A stretch of 64,000 nt of DNA. It comes from Thermothielavioides terrestris NRRL 8126. Taxonomy: Eukaryota > Ascomycota > Sordariomycetes > Sordariales > Chaetomiaceae. The stretch lies in NCBI RefSeq assembly GCF_000226115.1, contig NC_016457.1, forward strand, positions 8,184,001-8,248,000. The letters are read 5' to 3'. Position numbers and translations under genes: made by a program. Every line of letters begins with the position of its first letter. The first letter of the stretch is position 1. Of this stretch, positions 34,203-45,400 are shown piece by piece. The notes below the pieces were generated by a model. It saw nothing but the letters and a program-made list of their open reading frames with translations, had not been told where the DNA came from and searched no databases.

Positions 34203-34726
34203 CCCTCGACCAAGAGCAAAAAGATTGTGTCAAAATTTCGTCCGAGCGGCACACCGCCGTTTGAGTGGCCTTTGCGCGGCGGATGCTGCGCCGTGCCTGC
34301 TCTGCTCCGGGAGATGATGCAGCCACTGAGGCAGCGTCTCACGCGGGAGCCTCGCGAAATCACGTGGAGCACTTAAAAGCCTCGGCACCTTGCCAGCTGG
34401 CGTCGGCTGAAAAGTAACTTACGATGGGGACCATAATCCGTCACTCCCTCCGTACTTCACACAAATGCATGATACAGCAGTAACACTGCGCCGTAACGCC
34501 CATTCCAACCTCGCCACTGGGTATCCTGCAGGCTCATCCTTCCCCTTCCATCGAAGCCCATCATCAACCAAGAAGCCAAGCACACACACACACAGAATCA
34601 CCACCCCGAATCCACATCCCCCTCCTTCACACGCCCGGTTCCCTTCCCACCCCCTTCCCCGCTGGCGCACGCAGGCCCAACCTCCTTCTCCTTCTCCTCC
34701 TCCTCCTCCTCCTCCTCCTGTTGCTA
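34203..34726. other. Rad4 upstream region
   Basis: Upstream of Rad4 and 3' of the Cys-rich ORF. It includes CA-rich and CCT/CTC simple sequence near 34580 and 34690-34720. Overlapping short frames look like shadows. Confidence 0.5.
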
Positions 34727-34966
34727 TCACCTCACCCCGCTCTTCCGCCGCCGCCGCCGGAACGGATCATCCGTGGCCAGCGCCTCGTGCTGCTGCTGCT
34801 GCAGCCGCAGCTGGCGCGCGCGGCAGTCGTAGCACGGCGCGTCGACGTCGACGAACCGCTCGGAGCCGTCCGGGCCGAAGCAGCCGGCGCCGAGGCGCTC
34901 GCAGCGCTCGACCTTGTTGAAGCCGACGTGGCCGCAGGCGAACCGGTTCTTCCACTCGAAGCACAT
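34727..34966 (-). CDS. Small Cys-rich protein, conserved-type fungal ORF
   Basis: 79 codons starting MCFEWKNRFACGHVGFNKVE. Paired cysteines follow the pattern MC-x9-CGH-x8-C-x6-C...C-x2-C (PCYDCRAR). Many Pezizomycotina encode short proteins with an MC...CGH start; their function is unknown to me, and the spacing suggests a metal site. The C-terminus is Gln- then Arg-rich (LRLQQQQHEAL, FRRRRRK). A GTGAGG just before the stop could be a donor, so the 3' end may be incomplete. Confidence 0.55.
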   Translation of the reverse strand: MCFEWKNRFACGHVGFNKVERCERLGAGCFGPDGSERFVDVDAPCYDCRARQLRLQQQQHEALATDDPFRRRRRKSGVR

Positions 34967-35674
34967 CCACTTTTTTGTTTATCTTTTATCTTTGTCCTTC
35001 TTTGGAAGTAGCTGCTGGATGCGCCTGGGTGTCATGCACCGCTTAGGGCGGTTTGGTGTAAGTGGCGTAGTGTATGGATGTATTGGTGGAGAGACACCGG
35101 TGCGAGTGGCGGGTGTTTTTGTGCCTCCGTCAGGCGCCTGGGGGTGGCGAGTTGGCTTAGTAAGTTCTGAGATTCAGTGGCCTTGGGTTGAAGAGTCCTG
35201 GTGCAAAGATGGAGGGACATGCGACGAAGGATGATGAACAGCGCCGGCAGATCAGACTGTCGAACCACGGATACGTAAGAAGCTGTGAGAAAGACGTGCA
35301 AAGTAACGTTTCTCGGATGATTAAGCATCCCCAATAAAAGTGGGATCGTTCACGCGGCAGCTTCTGCAAGTTTGCTGTTGGGTTCATTGCTTCGCTTCAT
35401 GCTATAACAATGGGCCCATATTGGCCGAGGTATACCGGTGAGCTGTGAAGCCCGCTCGGAGAGTGGAGGAAACAAGAACGCAAGCACCGGAGTCGAATTG
35501 CTTCTTTCCAAATGTCCTATCGTTACACAGGGCGCCGTTTTCTTACAACTGGGTTGAGACAGGCGAAGCTTGGGGGTATATGTCCGCGTCCATCATATCA
35601 TACAAGGGTCTATGCACACTCCCGGCACTGCGCCGGTGACGATCCATCGCCAACGACCCGCGCGCCGGCGCCGT
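34967..35674. other. Intergenic region
   Basis: Upstream of the Cys-rich ORF and downstream of COX15. No gene, RNA or repeat can be supported. Confidence 0.5.
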
Positions 35675-37250
35675 CTAAGCGCTGTTCTTCTCGGCGATCC
35701 TCTTCAGGAGCTTCGAGCTCATGGCGTCCGCTTGCATCCTAGCAGGCGAGTGCAGCGCCTTCTGCACCAGCGCCTGCGTCGCCCTGGGCACGCGGAGGCG
35801 ATGGCCCAGAACCAGCGCCCCGGTCAGAAGGCCTAGCGCACCCGCCTGATGGGCAGCCGCAAGCGAGATGGGAACCATGTACAGCAGCGTCCCAAGGCCG
35901 AGCGTAAGCTGCGTCAGAACAAGGTGCAGGAGGCCGGTAACGCCCCTGCGCACGTCCCTGGGCATCGCGGCCTTGATCCTGCCCGTCCGGCTGTAGGCAT
36001 ACAGCACCACCACGGCGGTGAAGGTCGTCATGGCGAGGATGCGGTGGTCGAGTTGGACGAGCGACGGGTTCTCGAGCATGTTGCGCCACCACAGGTCGGA
36101 CCCGTCTTCCTTGCGGCAGTAGAATCTGTCGAAGAGCTCCGACTTGGGCGGCGCGTAGCCGTTGCCCATCTTGGGGAACTCGTTGTAGATAAGGCCGGCG
36201 TCCAGGCCGGCAACGAGGGCGCCCGAGAGAACGGTGGTGAAAATGAGCACCGTCAGGGCCGCAACAGATCCGCGAAGGACCCTCAACGTGGGCGATTGTA
36301 GCGCAGCAAGGCTCTTGGCGGCTGTTTCCGGGTCGCGCAGGAGCCGGTGCGTCCGAAGGACGCCGAGGCCAGAGAGAAGCATCCAGGCGTAACAGATGAA
36401 GGCGGTAGCGAGGTGCACCGTCAAACGGTACTGGCTGACGCGAGGGTGAGAGCCAGGCGCGAACAGATCATCTTTCAACCCGGACTTGACCATCCACCAT
36501 CCGATGAAGCCTTGGAAGCCGATGAGGCCCGAGATACCGACAAGATTGGCGGCCATCCGGGGAGTCACCCGACGGCGGGCGATAAAATAGACGGTCGGTA
36601 TCACAAAAGAGAGACCAATGAAGCGGCCCCATAGGCGGTGCGCCCACTCCATGAAGTAGATCTTCTTGAACTCGGCGAGGTCCATGTGGGGGTTGAGAAG
36701 CTTGAATTCGGGAGACGCGCGGTACTTGTCGAATTCAGACTGCCAGTCGGCGTCGGACATGGGCGGCAGAGCGCCTGTCACGGGCTTCCATTCCGTGATG
36801 CTCAGTCTACGCTCTCAATTGATTAGTCCCGTTCCTGGCCCCCACGCATACGCATTCGGGGCAGCCATCAACGTACCCGGACTCCGTCAGCCTCGTCAAG
36901 CCTCCCCAGACCACGATGCCGAAGACGCTCACGGCGCTGCCCACAAGCCAGTAGCCCACCACCTTCGCATTCGTCTCGGGAAAGGACGACGATTTCCCCG
37001 AGCTGCGTGCGGACGCTGTTTGCTGCGGTGGGGACCGCGCCGCCTTCGAGATATCGTTGGCCAGAGACCCGAGCGGGCTCTTCGGCTCGGTCGCGGTCGA
37101 GTTGAAGTGCCTTGCTGCTCTGACGAGCTTCAGGACGCGCGATGCCGGAGCGGCCGGAACCTGCTGCCGCAGCAGACACGGCCCGCAGGCAACTGCCGCC
37201 CTGGGCAGCTGCGCAGCGGCCCTGCGCAGGCCGAGCTGGAAGAAGGCCAT
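35675..37250 (-). CDS. COX15: Haem A synthase, mitochondrial inner membrane
   Basis: Exons (minus) 37250-36877 and 36806-35675 (501 residues); the 70-bp intron (GTACGT, ACTAAT, GTAG) joins GGLTRLTESG to LSITEWKPVTG. Cox15 oxidises the methyl group of haem O to the formyl of haem A for cytochrome c oxidase. The N-terminus is Arg/Ala-rich without acidic residues, a mitochondrial presequence. Family features: the first transmembrane segment ending VWGGLTRLTESG, and the conserved haem-ligand histidines in EWAHRLWGR, LTVHLATAF, QLDHRILA and AAHQAGA. About eight hydrophobic segments are visible. Length is normal for fungal Cox15. Confidence 0.96.
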
Positions 37251-40092
37251 GGTCGTGGCTTCGCGCCGGCGATGGCGGTTGTTGGTGGCAGCTCTCCTGT
37301 GCCGTGTCGAGCTCACATCGGACGGTAATCAGATCTTTGTTTTCCTCGAAAATCGGCCGGGAGATCAGCCCACCATTCGGAGAGCTCCTGCGCATGTCCC
37401 CACGTGGTGAGCCCCACTAACTAATGCCGCTGAAATTCCATTTCCGCGGCCTTTGTCACCAATCACGGCCCTTCAATTGGTGATTAGGTACCTACACTAC
37501 CTGGTACGGAATACATTTCTCGCTGTTACGTCCTACACTCATCCCCATAAAGACTTCTCTGCCTTCTGCTTATCCCTTGGAGCGCGCTTCGTTTTGCTCA
37601 AATACTGCAAATCCTTGGGTTGACATTCAGAGCACAAACCTTCTTCATTTCTCCCCGAGTTCGCCGTCCACCTTTTTCTTTTTTTTCTTTTTTTTTTTTG
37701 TATTTTATGAGAGTTTTTGGTATTGGTTAGCTTCGAGGAGCATGGATCGAACTCCTCCCTTAATGATATCCTCGTGCAGCGTTCCTTGCCTACACGGTGC
37801 CTCACCTCACCCGAGGGCCGAACTCGACTTCAGAGGAGTCTGAAGTGAAAATACTGACGCCGTCGGTCGTGCCACCGAAGGTGCTAAGTCAATCATTGCG
37901 ATCATTGAGGAGCCTGATGACGAAAAAATATGCCCGAGACCACACCGCAGGAGCATTGCGTGATTGGATCCAGCAACACCATGTCTGGGACGGCCTGTCG
38001 ATTCTGCTTCGTCCGGATGCCAAGGTCGATCCGGCGTTTACATCCAAGACCTTCGAAGCCTTCTCAAGCAGCGTGCGTGTTCGATGAACAGAAATTCCAA
38101 ATCGCGTCTTGGCGCAATCTGGGCGTCAAGTTTCAGCAACCACCAAGGGTGCGTGTTCTGGGCTTCCCAACTTCCGGGACCGCACGATTGAAGCCAAGGC
38201 CAAGCAACGGTGCTCGCCGGCGTGGTCGTGAACGACCCGATCATCCTCTATGAACAACCGAGTCACGTCCGTTTCTCGGGACACCGAGCACCACATAACC
38301 CGCGGAAGGCACCGAGAAGAAGTGTGCCTACCATGCATGGAATACTGTGTACTGTTTATAACGTTACTGTTCGGTCAGGTTGGTGCGGCCACAGGTTGTC
38401 TGAGAAGCTCCTCAAGCTTCCGTGCATGGAAGAGCCGTGACCTGGTCTGGTCAGTATGGGCCATTGGGTCACAGCGGTTCTATTCCTCCCAGGATTCCCC
38501 ACGCGGCCGGTTCACCAAATGTTTCGACCGGACGGCAATGGAATGCCCCGAAGATTGTCTGTTGCACACGCCCACGGGATCTGCACCCGACAAGATGCCA
38601 AGAGTTACAGGTGAGCATTGGTCGTCTTGCAACTCGACAGCGTACACATGGATTGCAAATGCCGAGCCGGCTCTTGGTACTAATTCCCAACTGGTGGAGC
38701 GTTGGTTCCTTGGGCAAGCCGTTATTCGTCTTCCAGTTCGAGCCGGCCCTTGCACGGGCACGTACGGAAATATCGAGGGAGCCATCTTCACGCTGGCCGG
38801 CACATGCAGATCTTCCCCCTGCCGAACATAGATATCTTGCTGCAGTCTGGACTGCCTGTTCAAGCAACGCAAGTGTTGCCGGCTGTTCAACGGAGAGGCA
38901 CATTGACTAAGAGGAACCTCTCGATGACGCGGATCTCCAAGCCAATTCAGGCTAGAGACGGCCAGGCCGATCGAAACGGAAATTTCCGTGACGCTTCGAT
39001 GTTTTCTGTTGCATTGAGCGTTTGCTCGGCAGCACACAACCCGAGACGGCACGGAGCGGGCCCGGCCCCACTACCTCCGCATCGAATCGCCCCAAAATCG
39101 CCCGAGCGGACGACCGGCAGCAGCTCCCGAGGCGTAGTGGACAGTGAGTGTGCCAAAAAGGTGGGCCCGTTTCACATCTCTTCAAAACGCCTGCCAAATT
39201 CGCCATCTACAAGGTTCAGCCGCGCCACCACTTGCCCTGTTCTACACCAGCAGTCGACATGTGAAGACAGGCATGTCGAGTCCGGGCCTCGCCGAGCTTA
39301 ATACGGCGGGGCCGGCCAACTGCCGCAGTAACTACCCTGGCCTTGCCGTCATGCCCGGGCCCGGCCTTGGCGATTGATGCTCGGCTGGCGTTTGGACTTT
39401 GGAAATGGGGAAACGCTTCCACATCGAGTTGAACTAGATGGACAGACGAGAGTCTCAAGAGCGTCCAAACTTCTAAGCCATGTATGCACGTACATCCAGC
39501 AGCAACGATATGTCCATCTCCAAGAGACAATATTCATAACAAAGTTTCTTGCTCTCCGTCCCTGCGCCGTGACCGCCGCCGGGGTGCTCGCTGCTCATCC
39601 TGTGACCGAGTTGCCCCTGTTGCTCGCAGAGCACCGCAGAGCACGACTCGCGGCGCAACCTGGCTCCTCCAAGCTCTGGCGATCGACGCCAAGATGCGTC
39701 GCATACTCAAGACGTCCAGGCCTTTCTTTCGCCTCTTGGCGTCTTCTTAGGGTCGCCCGAACTCTGACTGGCTCCGTCAACCAGGGCTTGTTTCTTTCCG
39801 CCTTTCCCTAGCCGTTTGTCTTGTTGTGCCGTTTGCCTTCCCGACCTTCCTCTCCCTCGTCTTCTGCCTCTCGCTGTCTCTGGATGGTTGGGCCGAACAC
39901 TCCCGTACCGCTCATTCACTTTTTCTCTTCTCTGCTTCTCTTAGTTCGAAGCCGCTGGACGGCTTCGCTGGTCTTATTTCTCAGAAACACGGCCGCGTTT
40001 CCGTCCTGGGGAGGAGCCTGGAGCTGCCCTTCCCTCGCCGAAAATAGAGCACATCAACAACGCTCGTAACACTCCTTCAGAGACCGTACACC
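37251..40092. other. Gene-poor 2.8-kb interval
   Basis: It contains a long T-rich tract (about 37672-37700) and scattered open frames of up to 193 codons (38250-38831) with no recognisable domain, signal or splice pattern. The last 500 bases (39560-40092) are pyrimidine-rich and likely the leader and promoter of the ZIP gene. A decayed gene cannot be excluded at 37.8-39.0 kb. Confidence 0.5.
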
Positions 40093-41712
40093 ATGGCCGA
40101 GAGCATGAACATGACGATGGCGGACATGGAGATGGATCCCATGGGTGGGAAGCCGGCGTGTGGCAGCGGCAAGGAGGTGGGCGAGTACGACCTCGGCCTC
40201 CACGTTTTGGGTTTGTGTAAGTCAAGAAAAGACGGAGCGCGTTTACCCCCCGTTCACAGGTATAGGGGTTTCAACTGACATGCTTGTCCAGTCCTGGTCC
40301 TGGCGGCTTCGATAGCTGGCGCCGGCTTCCCCGTTGTCGCAAAGAAGGTCAAATGGGTCAAGGTGCCAACGAGGGTCTTCTTCGTCAGCAAGCACTTCGG
40401 CACCGGCGTCCTGATCGCAACGGCGTTCGTCCACGTGAGAAGCACACTCCCTGGCGGCGGACTGAACGAGGAACTGACGGTAGAACAGCTGCTCCCCACG
40501 GCGTTTGGCAATCTGTTGGATCCGTGCCTCCCGGATCTGTTCACTGACAAGTACCCGCCCATGCCTGGTGTGATCATGATGGCCTCGATGTTCTGCCTCT
40601 TCATCATCGAGATGTACCTCAACAGCAAGATGGGCGGTCACTCTCACGGCGGCCCAACGGGCTTTGTGACGCGTGCCTCTTCCCCGCCGCCGCGGCCTCC
40701 CAGGTACACGGCCAATTCGGATTTCGAGGTTGAAGACGTCGAGCTCGAGAAGAAAAGGGCACAAAAGATGTACGACGAGAAGGTCAGGGACCAGCAGCTC
40801 GCGGACCCGGTCGGCGATGGTGGCGAGTTCGCCGTCCAGTCCGAGATGCCGCCTTGGTTCGTCGTCTTCTACGAGCAGTACGTCCGGCAGAGGCTCGAGA
40901 TGCTCAACATGATCAAGTCGATACGGCAGCAGCAGCAGCAGCAGCAGCAGCAGGCCGACGCGTTCGCCAAGCAGCAGCAGATCACAGTCACCGAGACAAC
41001 ACCGACCGCCGTCGCCGACTCGCCGTACATCGACCTGGAAACCGGACAGGCGGTGGACCCGCACGTGTACCGCATGATGTCGCTGAACATCACGCTGCTC
41101 GAGGGCGGCATCCTGTTCCACTCGGTCTTCGTCGGCATGACCGTCTCCATCACCATCGACGGCTTCGTCGTCCTGCTGATCGCCATCCTCTTCCACCAGG
41201 TGTTCGAGGGCCTCGGGCTCGGATCGCGCATCGCCGCCGTCCCCTACCCGCGCCGCAGCATCCGCCCGTGGCTGCTCGTCGTCGCCTTCGGCACCACCGC
41301 CCCGATCGGCCAGGCCATCGGGCTGATTGCCAGGGACTCGTACGACCCGAACAGCGCGTTCGGCCTGATCATCGTCGGCGTGTTCAATGCTATGTGAGTG
41401 GGGCCCCGGCCTTGCTGAAAACTCATCGGCAAACTGCACCGGCTTTTGTAGCTGACACGAGTCTTGTCCAGCTCGGCCGGCCTCCTCCTCTACGCTGCTC
41501 TTGTCGACCTGCTCGCGGCAGATTTCCTGTCCGAGGAAGCCAACGCGACGCTGACCAAGAAGGACCGGATACTGGCGTTTGGCTGTGTCATTCTCGGAGG
41601 TGAGACGCACCAAACTCCCTCGTGGCTTGCAGTACGGTTATCGCAACAGGAATCCTGACTTGTTTTTTTTTTTGCAGCAATTGGCATGTCCATCGTCGGC
41701 GCCTTCGCCTAA
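40093..41712 (+). CDS. ZIP-family zinc/iron transporter
   Basis: Exons 40093-40216, 40292-41393, 41472-41599, 41678-41712 (462 residues); introns are 75, 78, 78 bp with good donors (GTAAGT, GTGAGT, GTGAGA) and in-frame joins. ZIP proteins import divalent metals into the cytosol. Key elements: an N-terminal Met-rich stretch (MNMTMADMEMDPM), TM2-TM3 with KHFGTGVLIATAFVHV, the metal-path helices LLEGGILFHSVFVGMTVSI and LLIAILFHQVFEGLGLGSRI, and a final hydrophobic segment spread over exons 3-4. The large TM3-TM4 loop has HSHGG, an acidic helix and nine consecutive Gln (CAG repeat near 40928-40952). Similar to fungal Zrt1/Zrt2; plasma membrane versus vacuole is not decided by sequence. Confidence 0.92.
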
Positions 41713-42895
41713 ATCGCGGCGCCGATCTGGGAGCGCGCAGGTCTGTACCGTGTCAAAGCTGGCAACCCAAGGCCATACATAGTCAGAGCTCCTTTCTTTA
41801 CTCGGCCTTCCTACCTACTGGCCCACCGCAGTGAGACAAGATCGGGAAATACGAACACGCTGTTGACGCGAGGCGCTCGTTCAGGACGAGCATTCGTTAA
41901 TGGAGCTAGTATGGGGTTCTGGCAGCCGGTCCTTACCACTTTGCTCTCCTCTTCTTTCTCCTTCGGACTTTGTTGTAGTGCAAGCTCCATGAGAGCCGTG
42001 TCTTGTCTCCGTAACAGGGGATAGAGAGCCGACCAACATAGAGACGAGGATGCGGAACCATGTTAAACGACCAATAGAAGTTGAAATGACTCCGGCGGGC
42101 ATAACAGTTCCCCATGTAGGAACAAGAGAAAGAAAAACTCGAATCAAATACAAGGCATTCGGGACCCTGGACAGAATATGTCTCGGTGTCTACACGGCAC
42201 TGAGGTCATGCCGTAGTATGTACTCAGCCTCATGGCAAGCCACGAGACCCTCGTTTCCCGGAAAAGGAGGAGAAGGCGGAGAAGGAGGGTACGGCGAAAG
42301 CTCGGCCAAGCGAGAATACAGAGGCTAGGTGCGACAGAATGCTGACGGATTCACCAAGCATGGCTCGGAGTCTTTTCCCATCAACGCTCGCCGCGGGCGA
42401 GCGAGATGCCACGGTATCCTGGTGGTCACGCCTAAGAGAGCTCTCAGTCTCAGCCGGACTGCCTGATAATGCATTCGATGTCGTCTGCTTCGGGCTTAAG
42501 CGTATTTCTAGGGAAATACCCATGTAGGTTTTAGTCTGTAAGCGAAACAGGTTGCCTGGGAGTGGTGTTCAGGGGCAGTTCACCCTGCCTGGCCGAGGAT
42601 GACATGAAAGATCTAACTCTCCCCAAGGCCGCTGATGAGCGTGACGGTCACAGATGTCCGCGGCGCCGTCGTGGTTTTACGAGCCTTGTGCCCGACTCGC
42701 TCTCATACTGCCGTTCTCTCCTGAAGCATTATGGTCGTGCGGCCCCTGTTCTGTCAGTAGTTGTCACGGATCAATCTTTAAAGGTCCTACTTCCGTTCAC
42801 TCGCTGGAGGAGGTAGAAACGCAGCATTTCATTGAGCAGTAAGCGAATATTCCCTTTACTCATCAACATCTCGAACGCCTGGATACTCGTACAGC
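41713..42895. other. Intergenic region between convergent genes
   Basis: 3' flanks of the ZIP and kinase-like genes. No supported gene; open frames are short and domain-free. Confidence 0.5.
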
Positions 42896-44373
42896 CTACA
42901 CAACCAGAACGTCGCCGTCTATCTCCATCAGGTCCGCCTCCTCTTTCTCCGCCTCTCGATGCCGCTTCTTGAGCCGGGCGAGATTCTGCTTCCGAAACCA
43001 GATGTCGTCGAAGATGTCTCGATAGGACCGTCCGTCCTCGGTGTTAGCCGCCCAGTGCTCGAACCCCACCCAGGCCAGGTCCAGGACCGCACTCGCCCGC
43101 CACTCTTCGCTGCGATTCAACCGCAGGAGCAGCGAGGCCAGGTGCTTCAGACCCGCCGTGTAGCTGGCCAGCGGGCCGAAGACCTCGTCGGTGTTGACGT
43201 CCTCGACGCAGTCGTGGTCACAGACGCTGTACTCGGCCGCGTCGTTGTTGGTGACGTGGATGCACCCACAGTTGGGGCACTCCTCGGACGGCGGTAGTGG
43301 GCGGCCGCACATCATGTGGTAGAGCAGCGCCCCCAAGGCGAACAACTCGCTCCCCTGCGTGTAAGGGCGGTGTGACTGTTGCCTGTCAGCGCCGTGGTAA
43401 ACTCAGGGGCCAAATACGCCCGCAAGGGTAAAGGGGTGTCAGAACAACGGACACCGACCTTATCCAGCCCCAAGCCGTCTCTCATCCACCGCGCCCTCGA
43501 CTCCCTCAGCTCTCCAAGCGACACCTCATCGTCGCTCTCCATCGCCACCACCGGCGTCTCCCTGGACTTGCTGACGCTCCCGGACACCCAGCAGCGCGCA
43601 AAATTCCCCAGCTTCACCGCGCCGTACGTCTCTACGCCGCGCGGCAGCTGCAGGAACACGTTCGCGGCCGTCACATCGCGATGCAGAACCGGCATCCAAT
43701 CCGGCTCGGGCGCCGTCGTGCCCCTCACCCTCTTCCACCACCTCTTCCTCCCGTCATACCTATCCCCCCCATCACCACCACCAGCAGCAGAAACCCCCGA
43801 CGGCGCAACAGCAACAGCATCATACGTCTCCCTGATCCCCTCATGCAGCCACTGCAGTGCGCGCAGCAAGGACAGCGCGACATGCCAGACGAACGACTCG
43901 GGCAGGAAGCCGCCGGTAGCGGCGACCTCCTCTTCCCCAGCGGCGGCGTACCCATCCAACACGCCCTGCAGCGTGCCAGCGTCGTTCCAGTCCCAGAGGA
44001 GCATGCGCGTGGCAGTCGCGGCGGCGGGGTGGGGGTCTGGATCGTCGGCGGAGGTGGAGGGGGAGGAGAGGAAGAGCGGGAGAGAGAGAGGGCGGGAGCG
44101 GGACTTGGGAGCGGGGGGCGGGCCGCGGAAGGACAGGGTGACCAGCTCGTCGTGGATGGAGACGAGGTTTTCGTGGTTGAGGAGGTTGGCGGCGGGGCGG
44201 GCGGCGCCGCGGCGGATGAGCTCGGCGGTTTTGGCGCGGCCGGGCGTGGTCGGAGTGGGATCCGGGACGAGCGGCCGGCCTAGGAAGATGGCGCCGTCGG
44301 TGGTGCGGCGGACGAGGAAGTCGCCGTTGGCGAGCGGCTTGTAGATCGCGTAGGCGGGTTTGGAGGGCCCCAT
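42896..44373 (-). pseudogene. Protein kinase-like gene with an apparent frameshift
   Basis: The frame from ATG 44373 (MGPSKPAYAIYKPLANGDFL) runs through a kinase C-lobe: VLHRDVTAANVFLQ (HRD loop with Asn), KLGNFA where DFG is expected, and YLAPEF (APE). It shifts near 43376-43386: the true continuation, RPYTQGSELFALGALLYHMM, lies in another frame and reads to a stop at 42896. One added base between TALTG and QQSHRPYTQ would restore it; no plausible intron fits because the APE motif sits at the break. The missing DFG Asp and the absence of a Gly-rich loop suggest weak or no catalysis. A Cys cluster (EECPNCGCIHV, SVCDHDC) is inserted in the C-lobe. An upstream in-frame ATG at 44433 exists. It may be a sequencing error rather than a true pseudogene. 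Confidence 0.7.
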
Positions 44374-45400
44374 GGCTATTCGCTGTCTGTATGATGGGCA
44401 GCGTTGTCTTGGTGGTGGTGGGATATGATCCAACGAGCCGAGAAGGCCGCCTGGTCTGGTTCGAGCGGGTTGGAAGAGTGAGAACCCGGGAAGCTAGCAG
44501 TCCGCGTTGTTTTGTTTGGGAACTTCGAGGTGGGAGCTGTCGCCGGACTGGAATGCGTGCTGCTGCTTGCGAGGGCGTCCCTTTGTTTGCCTGCTTGCTA
44601 GCGGGCGACATTCCAGTTCCGGGAGCATGGAGACAATGGCCTCTATCCTGTAGGTCTTTACATCAGCAAACTCACTCGTTGATGGCGCATTGGTAAAAGG
44701 CTCGGAGTCGAGGCCATGGGACAATGCGGTGCAGACAAAGAGGTCCGAGTCACACCAAGCCCCCTTTCCCGGCACAGACGGTTGCGGTTGATGTGAACTT
44801 GGAGCGTCAACGGCTGTTGGCATTCATGTTTTTCCCTTCTTGTTTTGTCTTCTATTATGAGACCTAGTCGAGCCCCGTGTCCATCTGTGGCTTTCGGCCG
44901 AATCAAGCCCCTGAAGATGCAGCAGTCCAGGCATCGCGGAGTACAACATGTACGAGAAGTACAACTCGGTGCTGCAGCTCGCCTCTTCAGCACGTGCATC
45001 TCCTCCCTGGAGCTCCCGAAACAGATAAACAGGCTGCGTGGGATTAGCACGGGAGGAGTCATGCCTGGCATTAACTAGCGCGGTCCAAGAATGCCATGAA
45101 TGGCGTTGATTCAAAACATCCGCAGCCTGTGCAGGTGGAAACATGACAGTGGTCGACCCGCCGCAAATGACACTGTGATGTGGGACCGGGGCTAGTTAGC
45201 GCCGTGCTATCGATAAGTACCCGTAGCCGAGCTCGCTCCGCTGTGGCCCCACTATGGCCCTCCAACCCCACCTCGAGAACACCTCAGGTCAGTGTCCTGA
45301 CAACGGACGGGCAAGCGACAACGGACCACGGCCGTGGTACATTTATTCACATTCCTCCCACGCCCCGACTCCCGAGCCTCCTCCCGCGCAAGCCGCAACC
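44374..45400. other. Divergent promoter region
   Basis: Between the kinase-like gene (minus) and the roadblock-like gene (plus). No domain-bearing frame is seen. Confidence 0.5.

Noticed and set aside
38250..38831. A 193-codon frame in the COX15-ZIP gap
   Set aside because: No domain, signal peptide, codon pattern or flanking gene signal supports it. Frames of this length arise by chance in GC-rich DNA.
42562..42842. Small plus-strand frames between the ZIP and kinase-like genes
   Set aside because: Under 90 codons, overlapping one another in different frames, without recognisable motifs.
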